Source: Litoreibacter sp.
GTDB taxonomy: Bacteria > Pseudomonadota > Alphaproteobacteria > Rhodobacterales > Rhodobacteraceae
Direction: 5' to 3'
DNA: 5,516 nucleotides
Assembly (NCBI GenBank): GCA_013042765.1
Contig: JABDPP010000019.1
Location: 1 to 5,516, forward strand
Shown here: positions 1 to 5,516 of the stretch, piece by piece
Layout of the letters: every line of letters begins with the position of its first letter
Position numbering within the stretch: the first letter of the stretch is position 1
Notes under the pieces: model-generated
Told to the model about the DNA's origin: nothing
Database searches by the model: none
The model's input: only the letters and a program-made list of their open reading frames with translations
Made by a program: the position numbers and the translations under genes

Positions 1-695
1 TCGCGCAGGACATCGACCTGCTGGCGCGTCTGCGCGAGGACGGAGTGCGGATCGTCAAACTTAAAACTGGTTTTAAGGACCACGCTTTCGATTTGATGCG
101 GCTGGAACGCCTAGCTCAGGATTACCCCGAATTTGCAGTGCGCGTGGATTACAATCAGGGGCTCTCTATCGAGGACGCCCCGGCGCAAGTGCGTGACGTT
201 GCCGAGTTTGCCCCCGATTTCATCGAACAGCCGGTTCGGGCGCATCACTACGCCATGATGGCGAAACTGAGCGCAATGACCGACGTTCCGCTTCTCGCCG
301 ATGAAAGTGTCTTTGGTCCCGAAGATATGGAACGCGCGGCGCGAGAGGGCATTTGCGACGGTGTCTCGGTGAAGGTAATGAAATCCGGTGGACCCTCCCG
401 AGGGCAGATGGTCGCCCGTATAGCAGCGACGCATGGGATGAGCGCATATGGCGGCGACATGTTCGAGGCCGGACTAGCGCATCTGGCTGGCGCACATATG
501 ATTGCGGCAACGCCGGAGATCACTTTGGGATGCGAGTTCTATCAGGCGTCTTACTTCCTTCGGGAAGACATTCTTGAAGACCCATTCCCAGTCAAGGACG
601 GCAACGTGATTGTTCCTGAAGCACCTGGATTGGGCGGACGGCCCGACCTTGGCAAACTCGACCACTACGCGGTTGAACAGGCGGTGGCAGCATGA
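1..695 (+). CDS. Enolase-superfamily enzyme, MLE subgroup (epimerase, cycloisomerase or dehydratase), 5' truncated
   Basis: The reading frame is open through the left edge (first whole codon at 3). The 230 residues seen are the C-terminal part of a protein that usually has about 370, so the N-terminal capping domain and first barrel strand lie outside. A GTG at 45 is internal, because homologous barrel sequence precedes it. MLE-subgroup catalytic features appear in order: a KxK pair (KLK, nt 57-65), metal-ligand Asp in VDYNQ (147-149), Glu in IEQP (225-227), Asp in ADES (300-302), the opposite-face Lys in [10 protein letters not shown] (372-374), and a late Glu in GGDMFEAG (465-467) like that of muconate lactonizing enzymes. 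Family knowledge: these enzymes abstract a proton alpha to a carboxylate using Mg2+ and two lysines. Reactions in the subgroup include muconate cycloisomerisation, dipeptide or N-acylamino-acid racemisation, hydroxyproline-betaine epimerisation and cis-3-hydroxyproline dehydration. The overlap with a DadA-like gene and the absence of catechol genes favour an amino-acid-type substrate (inference). The catalytic set is intact, so it is probably active. Confidence 0.9.
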   Translation, partial: AQDIDLLARLREDGVRIVKLKTGFKDHAFDLMRLERLAQDYPEFAVRVDYNQGLSIEDAPAQVRDVAEFAPDFIEQPVRAHHYAMMAKLSAMTDVPLLADESVFGPEDMERAAREGICDGVSVKVMKSGGPSRGQMVARIAATHGMSAYGGDMFEAGLAHLAGAHMIAATPEITLGCEFYQASYFLREDILEDPFPVKDGNVIVPEAPGLGGRPDLGKLDHYAVEQAVAA

Positions 696-1942
696 GCGAA
701 AAGAAGAGCATCGCCATTATTGGTGCCGGGATCATCGGAGTCTCTGCTGCCGTTTGTTTGCAGCGCGACGGGCATGATGTGGTCTTGATAGACAAAGCAG
801 GTCCAGGCGAAGGCACATCGCATGGGAACGGCGGTGTACTGGCATCCTGTTCCATCGTCCCGATTACGGTGCCGGGGCTGATGGCGAAAGCGCCAAAAAT
901 GCTGTTCGACAGAAACCAGCCACTGTTCTTGAAATGGGGTTATGTTCCGAAGCTGGTTCCTTGGCTTTGGCGCTACCTGAGCCATGCCAACGCAGAGAGT
1001 GTTGAACGCATTGCCGCGGCGTTGGTGCCAATTGTCGGTGACAGCCTCAATGAGCACAGAGCCCTCGCCAAGGGGACCGGGGCCGAGAAATGGATCGTGC
1101 CGTCGGACTATCTGTTTCTATATGAAAACCGGGCGCATTTCGAAGGCGACGCGTTTGGATGGGGAATTCGCCGCAAGCACGGGTTCCAATGGGAGGAATT
1201 GGAGGGCAGTGCCTTCCGTGAATACGACCCTATCTTCAGTGAAGAGATTGGTTTCGCGGCGAAGCTGTCCGAACACGGTCACATCACGGACCCGGGTCAA
1301 TACGTCAAAGACTTGGCGGCACATGTCGAAGCAAAAGGCGGGAAAATCATCCGTGCCGAGGTCGAAGACGTGACGCGGGAGAACGGCAAAGTCACGGGAG
1401 TGCGGGCCGGCGGGGAAACCTTACCCTGCGACACGGCCATCGTCACTGCCGGGGTCTGGTCAGGCCCTCTTGCAAAGCGGTTGGGCATTTCTGTTCCTCT
1501 GGAAAGCGAACGCGGCTATCATCTTGAGTTACTGGAGCCTTCCGCTATGCCCCGCAGCCCCGTCATGGTGGCGTCTGGTAAATTCGTGGCCACACCAATG
1601 GATGGGCGGATCAGGCTTGCGGGGATCGTTGAATTCGGTGGTCTCGACGCCGCGCCGTCCCGGGCACCGTTCGAACTGATGCGCAAAAACGCCCGGGCCG
1701 CGTTTCCGGGGGTGACGTGGAAGGAAGAAGTGGAATGGATGGGTCACAGACCCGCGCCAACGGACTCGATTCCGATCATCGGCGAAGCGCCGGGAATCGA
1801 TGGCGCCTACATGGGTTTTGGACATCATCACATCGGCCTGACAGGCGGGCCAAAAACCGGGCGTCTTTTGGCGCAAATGATTTCGGGCAGATCACCGAAC
1901 GTGGATGTCGGGGTGTATGCCCCATCGCGTTTCAAAACATGA
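692..1942 (+). CDS. DadA-like FAD-dependent oxidoreductase (D-amino acid/amine dehydrogenase family)
   Basis: A 416-residue protein of the DAO/DadA superfamily, near the usual length of about 410-430. The N-terminus has a Rossmann FAD motif GAGIIG (residues 11-16), with an acidic Asp34 at the end of the second strand for the ADP ribose, then the flavin-contacting segment GTSHGNGG (41-48). Near the C-terminus [14 protein letters not shown] (351-364) and [14 protein letters not shown] (377-390) match the second FAD-binding signature of this family. There is no signal peptide or membrane segment, so it is probably cytoplasmic or peripheral at the inner membrane face. Family members oxidise a D-amino or secondary amine to an imine, passing electrons to quinone or oxygen. 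The ATG overlaps the previous gene's stop (ATGA, 692-695) and has only a weak purine stretch upstream, which implies translational coupling and a shared pathway. The substrate is not shown by the sequence; a D-amino acid or D-imino acid made by the upstream enzyme is the best inference. Glycine/sarcosine oxidase-like activity is an alternative. Confidence 0.9.
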   Translation: MSEKKSIAIIGAGIIGVSAAVCLQRDGHDVVLIDKAGPGEGTSHGNGGVLASCSIVPITVPGLMAKAPKMLFDRNQPLFLKWGYVPKLVPWLWRYLSHANAESVERIAAALVPIVGDSLNEHRALAKGTGAEKWIVPSDYLFLYENRAHFEGDAFGWGIRRKHGFQWEELEGSAFREYDPIFSEEIGFAAKLSEHGHITDPGQYVKDLAAHVEAKGGKIIRAEVEDVTRENGKVTGVRAGGETLPCDTAIVTAGVWSGPLAKRLGISVPLESERGYHLELLEPSAMPRSPVMVASGKFVATPMDGRIRLAGIVEFGGLDAAPSRAPFELMRKNARAAFPGVTWKEEVEWMGHRPAPTDSIPIIGEAPGIDGAYMGFGHHHIGLTGGPKTGRLLAQMISGRSPNVDVGVYAPSRFKT

Positions 1943-1980
1943 ACCAGGCTCGTAAGAAAACGGGCTAACCGATTTTCAAC

Positions 1981-1986
1981 AGGGAG
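1981..1986 (+). promoter_or_regulatory. Ribosome binding site of the TRAP binding-protein gene
   Basis: AGGGAG lies 8 bases before the ATG at 1995 and is followed by an A-rich spacer. It is clearly stronger than the site in front of the DadA-like gene, as expected for a binding protein needed in large amounts. The 52-base gap before 1995 shows no convincing terminator or promoter, so readthrough from the catabolic genes is likely. Confidence 0.7.
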
Positions 1987-1994
1987 AAAGAAAC

Positions 1995-2972
1995 ATGAAA
2001 AAAATCAACACACTTATGGCAGCCACTGTGCTGGCCGCATCTGCCGCGATGCCCGCGGTGGCGGAGAAATGGGATATGCCGATGGCGTATTCAGCGTCGA
2101 ATTTCCATTCGGCCACTGGCGCGGAATTCGCCAAATGTGTGACCACCGGCACTGGCGGCGACATAGAGATCGTCACCCACCCGTCGGGCTCGCTGTTCAA
2201 GGGAGCCGACATCAAGCGTGCAATCCAGACCGGACAGGCTCCGATCGGTGAGCGCCTATTGTCCGGTCACCAGAACGAGAACGCGCTGTTCGGCTTTGAC
2301 TCGGTGCCGTTCCTGGCGACCTCGTTCGATGACAGCGACAAGCTTTGGAAAGCGGCCAAGCCGACCATGGAGAAGGTGCTGGCCGACCAGAACCTGACCC
2401 TGCTTTATGCCGTGCCATGGCCACCACAGGGCCTCTATTTCAAGAATGAGGTGGGCTCGGTGGCCGACATGAAAGGCATCAAGTTCCGCTCCTACAACAA
2501 CGCGACCTCGCGTCTTGCGGAACTGACCGGCATGCTCCCGGTAACCATCGAAGCTGCCGAGATCAGCCAGGCGTTTGCCACTGGTGTAGCCGAGTCGATG
2601 GTGTCGTCGGGTTCAACCGGATACGATCGGAAAGTCTGGGAAAGCCTCAATTACTTCTACGAAGTGGATGCTTGGCTGCCGCGCAACTACGTGATGGTGA
2701 ATTCCGACGTGTGGTCGGGAGTATCGGAGTCCAGTAAGAACGTCATTCGTGGCTGTGCTGAGTTGGCCGAATATGCCGGCAACTGGCGCTCGAAGGAGTA
2801 TACCGGCTTCACCTTGCAGGGCCTGCGTGATGGCGGCATGACAGTTGGCCCGGCTTCGGATCAGATGGTGAGTGAGTTGAAAGAAATCGGCGTCACCATG
2901 ACCAACGAGTGGCTTGAGGCCGCAGGCGACGAAGGCAAGGCCATCGTCGAAGCCTTCAAGTCGATGCAGTAA
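1995..2972 (+). CDS. dctP: TRAP transporter periplasmic substrate-binding protein (DctP family)
   Basis: A 325-residue secreted binding protein, typical length for DctP. Residues 1-23 form a signal peptide (basic MKK start, hydrophobic Ala-rich core, AVA before Glu24). It binds the solute in the periplasm and delivers it to the DctQM membrane complex. Family landmarks are HPSGSLF (62-68), VPWPPQGLYFK (140-150), MKGIKFRSYN (159-168) and AEISQAFATGVAESMVSSGSTGYD (188-211, with key residues Gln192, Ser204 and Tyr210). Arg165 in KFRSYN is the position that pairs with the ligand carboxylate across the family. The mature protein has two cysteines, Cys48 and Cys254, which could form a disulfide (inference). 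The ligand cannot be read from sequence; the dct name is a family label and does not mean C4-dicarboxylates. It precedes dctQ and dctM in the usual order and follows the catabolic genes, so it probably brings in their substrate. Confidence 0.95.
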   Translation: MKKINTLMAATVLAASAAMPAVAEKWDMPMAYSASNFHSATGAEFAKCVTTGTGGDIEIVTHPSGSLFKGADIKRAIQTGQAPIGERLLSGHQNENALFGFDSVPFLATSFDDSDKLWKAAKPTMEKVLADQNLTLLYAVPWPPQGLYFKNEVGSVADMKGIKFRSYNNATSRLAELTGMLPVTIEAAEISQAFATGVAESMVSSGSTGYDRKVWESLNYFYEVDAWLPRNYVMVNSDVWSGVSESSKNVIRGCAELAEYAGNWRSKEYTGFTLQGLRDGGMTVGPASDQMVSELKEIGVTMTNEWLEAAGDEGKAIVEAFKSMQ

Positions 2973-2983
2973 GCATCAAAACG

Positions 2984-3009
2984 CGGGCGGCTGGACTACC
3001 TGCCGCCCG
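2984..3009 (+). promoter_or_regulatory. GC-rich intergenic hairpin between dctP and dctQ
   Basis: CGGGCGGC (2984-2991) and GCCGCCCG (3002-3009) form a perfect 8-base-pair stem. After a T-T mismatch, two more pairs (2993-2994 with 2999-3000) leave a 4-base loop. It starts 11 bases after the dctP stop. No run of T follows (TTGTCCACC), so it does not look like a full intrinsic terminator. A likely role is 3'-end protection of dctP mRNA or partial attenuation, giving more binding protein than permease (inference). Confidence 0.65.
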
Positions 3010-3042
3010 TTGTCCACCAAATAAAAACTAAGCGGGGACGGT

Positions 3043-3576
3043 ATGGCTTTCTTGAAAGGGCTTCGGTCTGCATTGGATTTCATCTACTTGGCAGCAGGGG
3101 TGCTGGCGGCACTCAGTCTCATCGCCATCCTCTTGCTGATCGTGGTGCAGATGCTTGCCCGTTGGACCGGAGAGGTGTTCCCAGGCGCGCCGGATTATGC
3201 GGGTTACGCCATGGCTGCAGCCTCTTTCCTGGCCTTTGCCAACGCGTTGAACCGGGGAAGCCATATCCGGGTGTCGATCCTGCTCAATGCGGTGCCTCCA
3301 GTGGTACGGCGCATCCTTGAAATCTGGTGCTTTTCGATCGGAACAGCAGTGATGTGGTATTTCTGCTGGTATGCATACCGCTTCGTTTACTGGAGCTGGA
3401 AGTTCAATGATATCAGCCAGGGGCAGGACAAAACTGCTTTATGGATTCCGCAATCGGCGATGTTGATTGGCGCGGTGATCCTCGCCATTGCCCTGACAGA
3501 TCACCTGATCCACGTCCTGTTTCGTGGCGATCACCGTATCGCCCGCGATCTGGCCGATCAGAGCCACGGGGAGTAA
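3043..3576 (+). CDS. dctQ: TRAP transporter small membrane subunit (DctQ family)
   Basis: A 177-residue inner-membrane protein with four predicted helices at about residues 13-38, 50-68, 90-117 and 134-160, the standard topology and length of a TRAP small subunit. The motif GSHIRVSILLN (72-82), after the second helix, is the conserved HIRV-type segment of DctQ proteins, and WIPQS (134-138) opens the last helix as in relatives. It pairs with DctM to form the Na+-driven transporter; the small subunit is thought to stabilise the large one in the membrane and help dock the binding protein. GGGGA at 3034-3038 is the likely ribosome binding site, with a short spacer of 4 bases. The gene sits 70 bases after dctP, across the hairpin, and 6 bases before dctM. 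Confidence 0.92.
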   Translation: MAFLKGLRSALDFIYLAAGVLAALSLIAILLLIVVQMLARWTGEVFPGAPDYAGYAMAAASFLAFANALNRGSHIRVSILLNAVPPVVRRILEIWCFSIGTAVMWYFCWYAYRFVYWSWKFNDISQGQDKTALWIPQSAMLIGAVILAIALTDHLIHVLFRGDHRIARDLADQSHGE

Positions 3577-3582
3577 TACATC

Positions 3583-4896
3583 ATGGAAAACGCTTCGATC
3601 ATCATCCTGTTCCTCTTCGTTCTGTTTACCTTCTTGGGGACCGGTGTCTGGGTCGGTCTTGCGCTGATGGGGGTCGCATGGGTCGGGATGGAACTGTTCA
3701 CCACCCGTCCCGTAGGTGACGTTATGATCACGACGATCTGGTCAGCGTCGTCTTCCTGGACGCTGACGGCGTTGCCGATGTTCATCTGGATGGGTGAAAT
3801 CCTTTACCGAACGCGATTATCCGAGGACATGTTCAAGGGTCTTTCCCCTTGGATGGCCCCTCTGCCCGGAGGGCTTGTTCACACCAATATCGTTGGCTGC
3901 ACGGTCTTTGCGGCCGTGTCCGGCTCTTCCGCGGCGACCTTGACCACGGTTGGAAAAATGTCGATCCCGGAGCTTCGCAAGCGCAACTACCCGGAACGCA
4001 TGATCATCGGTACGCTCACCGGCGCTGCCACACTGGGACTAATGATCCCGCCGTCGCTGACGCTGATCGTCTACGGCGTCACCATCAATGAATCGATCAC
4101 CAAGCTTTTCTTTGCCGGCATCCTTCCGGGGCTGGTGCTGGCTTCGATGTTCATGGGGTACGTCGCGATCTATTCCAAGGTCGGAAAAGACTGGAATCCG
4201 AACGACGAGGGCAAGCTGAGTTTTTCGGAAAAAGTGAAAAACTCCCGCTTTCTGATCCCCGTTATCACACTAATCCTCGTTGTGATCGGCTCGATGTATC
4301 TTGGCTACGCCACGGCTACCGAGGCCGCGGCTTTCGGTGTTATCGGCGGCCTGCTTCTGGCGCTCACCCAAGGCTCCCTGACATGGAAAACCTTCACTGA
4401 AAGCCTGATGGGCGCAACCCGCACCAGCGCTATGATCGCGCTGATCCTGGCGGGTGCATCCTTCCTGTCGCTGTCGATGGGTTTTACGGGACTGCCCCGT
4501 GGATTGGCGGATCTGATAGCCGGGTGGGAACTCACCCGTTTTGAACTCCTTATGGTGCTGCTGGTGTTTTACGTCATCCTTGGCTGTTTCCTGGATGGGA
4601 TCTCGTCGGTTGTTCTGACCATGGCCGTGGTCGAACCAATGATCCGGCAGGCCGGGATTGACCTGATCTGGTTCGGCATTTTCATCGTGGTCGTCGTCGA
4701 GATGGCCCAGATTACCCCACCCATTGGGTTCAACCTGTTCGTGATGCAGGGCATGACCCATCATGAGATGGGCTACATCGCACGCGCCGCTGTTCCGATG
4801 TTCCTGATCATGGTGCTGATGGTCTTCGTGCTGATCTGGTTCCCGGAACTGGCAACGTGGTTGCCGGAAAACCTGCGTCAGAGTCCGGGAGGTTGA
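3583..4896 (+). CDS. dctM: TRAP transporter large permease subunit (DctM family)
   Basis: A 437-residue polytopic inner-membrane protein, normal length for DctM, hydrophobic along nearly its whole length. It forms the solute and Na+ translocation path of the TRAP transporter. Family signatures are PMFIWMGEILYRT (65-77), GCTVFAAVSGSSAATLTTVG (105-124), the segment GAATLGLMIPPSLTLIVYG (147-165), TATEAAAFG (244-252), and near the end EMAQITPPIGFNLFVMQG (373-390). The two inverted halves each carry a hairpin with these Gly/Ser/Pro-rich motifs, as known for the elevator-type TRAP fold. The start at 3583 is set by GGGGAG at 3568-3573, inside the end of dctQ, 9 bases upstream. There is no sign of damage. 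With dctP and dctQ it completes the transporter. Confidence 0.95.
   Translation: MENASIIILFLFVLFTFLGTGVWVGLALMGVAWVGMELFTTRPVGDVMITTIWSASSSWTLTALPMFIWMGEILYRTRLSEDMFKGLSPWMAPLPGGLVHTNIVGCTVFAAVSGSSAATLTTVGKMSIPELRKRNYPERMIIGTLTGAATLGLMIPPSLTLIVYGVTINESITKLFFAGILPGLVLASMFMGYVAIYSKVGKDWNPNDEGKLSFSEKVKNSRFLIPVITLILVVIGSMYLGYATATEAAAFGVIGGLLLALTQGSLTWKTFTESLMGATRTSAMIALILAGASFLSLSMGFTGLPRGLADLIAGWELTRFELLMVLLVFYVILGCFLDGISSVVLTMAVVEPMIRQAGIDLIWFGIFIVVVVEMAQITPPIGFNLFVMQGMTHHEMGYIARAAVPMFLIMVLMVFVLIWFPELATWLPENLRQSPGG
4887..4893 (+). promoter_or_regulatory. Strong ribosome binding site supporting a TTG start at 4904
   Basis: GGGAGGT is a near-perfect match to the anti-Shine-Dalgarno sequence. It lies within the last codons of dctM, 10 bases before the TTG at 4904. 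No in-frame ATG occurs downstream until 4997, which would remove the first membrane segment. This site decides the start of the last gene. Confidence 0.6.
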
Positions 4897-4903
4897 CCCG
4901 GCC

Positions 4904-5516
4904 TTGAACCCACTCCTCCTCGCGGCCCGTCACGGCCCCTACGTCTTGATCGCGGGGTTGGTGGCGGGTCTTGCGTTGCCCGACCTGGCAAGACCGATGC
5001 AGCCAATGCTACCGCCCATGGTCGTGCTTTTGTTGTTCGTCACGGTGTTGCGGATGGAGCCAACGGCCATTCTCGGTTCGTTAGCTGATCTACCCCGGGT
5101 GGCGCTGGCGGTGTTTGGGCTGCAGCTTGTCTTGCCGTTGATCATTCTGGGAATAGGGCTTGCCGGGGGATGGGTTGGAACTCCGGTGTTGTTGTCTTTG
5201 CTTCTTCTGGCGGCCGGGCCATCGATTTCTGGAAGCCCAAACCTGTGCATGATGATGGGCTACGCCCCCGAGCACGCCATGCGCTTGATGGTGGTGGGCA
5301 CGGCGTTGCTCCCATTTACGGTTCTGCCCGTCTTCTGGCTGCTGCCGGGATTGGGGGGGGTCGGAGCTGTACTCTGGTCAGCGGCAAGCCTTTTGGTGAC
5401 CATTGCACTAACCACCCTTGCCGCCGTCACTGTTCGCCTGACACTTCTGCGAAGCCCATCCCGGGAAACCCTCGCAAAGCTTGAAGGCCTCGCTGCGATC
5501 ACCCTTGCTGTATTCG
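4904..5516 (+). CDS. BASS-like (bile acid:sodium symporter-type) membrane transporter, 3' truncated
   Basis: The frame is open from a probable TTG at 4904 to the right edge, giving 204 residues plus one base with no stop. The visible protein is strongly hydrophobic, with about six membrane segments near residues 11-26, 35-51, 64-87, 93-118, 126-147 and 153-178. The segment AAGPSISGSPN (103-113), followed by GYAPEHAMRLMVVGTALLPF (119-138), resembles the PGGTxSN-type crossover motif and the following helix of BASS proteins. BASS members carry organic anions with Na+. Full members have about 290-330 residues, so roughly a third is missing. It starts 7 bases after dctM in the same direction, so it is probably co-transcribed. 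It may be a second importer of the same or a related acid, or an efflux route for an intermediate. The substrate is unknown and the family call rests on motif resemblance only; an AEC-type carrier is an alternative. A run of eight G (5353-5360) lies in frame within it. Confidence 0.65.
   Translation, partial: MNPLLLAARHGPYVLIAGLVAGLALPDLARPMQPMLPPMVVLLLFVTVLRMEPTAILGSLADLPRVALAVFGLQLVLPLIILGIGLAGGWVGTPVLLSLLLLAAGPSISGSPNLCMMMGYAPEHAMRLMVVGTALLPFTVLPVFWLLPGLGGVGAVLWSAASLLVTIALTTLAAVTVRLTLLRSPSRETLAKLEGLAAITLAVF

Noticed and set aside
665..1057. Minus-strand ORF of 130 codons opposite the DadA-like gene
   Set aside because: It covers the conserved FAD-binding N-terminus on the other strand and shows no family motif or plausible ribosome binding site; it is a shadow frame.
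984..1373. Plus-strand ORF of 129 codons in another frame within the DadA-like gene
   Set aside because: It is embedded out of frame in a gene with clear FAD-binding motifs, is Arg/Ser/Thr-rich, and resembles no protein family.
1939..1968. A nine-codon ORF (MNQARKKTG) whose ATG overlaps the stop of the DadA-like gene, ending before dctP
   Set aside because: It has no clear ribosome binding site of its own, and an ATGA overlap of this kind is easily produced by chance. No attenuator structure follows it, so a leader-peptide role cannot be supported.
1943..1994. Internal promoter or regulator site ahead of dctP
   Set aside because: I see no convincing -35/-10 pair or inverted repeat in these 52 bases.
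2984..3009. Classical rho-independent terminator after dctP
   Set aside because: The stem is strong but no T-tract follows, and dctQ and dctM continue in the same direction and must be expressed with dctP; full termination is unlikely.
4270..4764. Minus-strand ORF of 164 codons opposite dctM
   Set aside because: Its His/Asp/Gln-rich composition is what the reverse complement of hydrophobic membrane-protein codons gives. It has no recognisable domain and lies wholly inside a well-supported gene.
4939..5250. Minus-strand ORF of 103 codons at the right end
   Set aside because: The plus-strand frame here encodes a coherent multi-helix membrane protein open to the edge, while the minus product is low-complexity Pro/Ser/Asn/Arg-rich sequence.

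Overview
The window is a dense set of genes all on the plus strand, with no gene-free stretch longer than about 70 bases. It reads as part of one catabolic and uptake operon. The base composition is moderately GC-rich. The protein style (a TRAP transporter next to an enolase-superfamily enzyme and a DadA-like flavoprotein) suggests a proteobacterium, most likely an alphaproteobacterium of the Roseobacter/Rhodobacterales type. That assignment is inference from gene style; no rRNA or other phylogenetic marker is present.

Layout: (1) positions 1-695, the 3' part of an enolase-superfamily gene of the muconate-lactonizing-enzyme (MLE) subgroup, cut by the left edge; (2) 692-1942, a DadA-like FAD-dependent amine/D-amino-acid dehydrogenase, joined to the first gene by a 4-base ATGA overlap; (3) 1995-2972, the periplasmic substrate-binding protein of a TRAP transporter (DctP family); (4) a GC-rich hairpin in the gap at 2984-3009; (5) 3043-3576, the small TRAP membrane subunit (DctQ); (6) 3583-4896, the large TRAP permease (DctM); (7) 4904 to the right edge, a membrane protein resembling the bile acid:sodium symporter (BASS) fold, with a probable TTG start behind a strong ribosome binding site, cut by the right edge.

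How they may work together (inference): the TRAP system imports a small organic acid, probably one carrying a carboxylate, since the conserved binding arginine is present in the binding protein. The enolase-superfamily enzyme then epimerises, cycloisomerises or dehydrates it, and the flavoprotein oxidises a C-N bond in the product. An L-to-D epimerase followed by a D-amino-acid dehydrogenase is the simplest pairing, known for example in hydroxyproline and hydroxyproline-betaine breakdown. The sequence does not fix the substrate. The extra BASS-like carrier at the end could be a second importer or an exporter for the same pathway.

I found no RNA gene, mobile element, CRISPR array or clear promoter. 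The most useful leads are the undefined substrate of the enolase/DadA/TRAP module, the BASS-like gene with a non-ATG start, and the hairpin between the binding-protein gene and the membrane-subunit genes.
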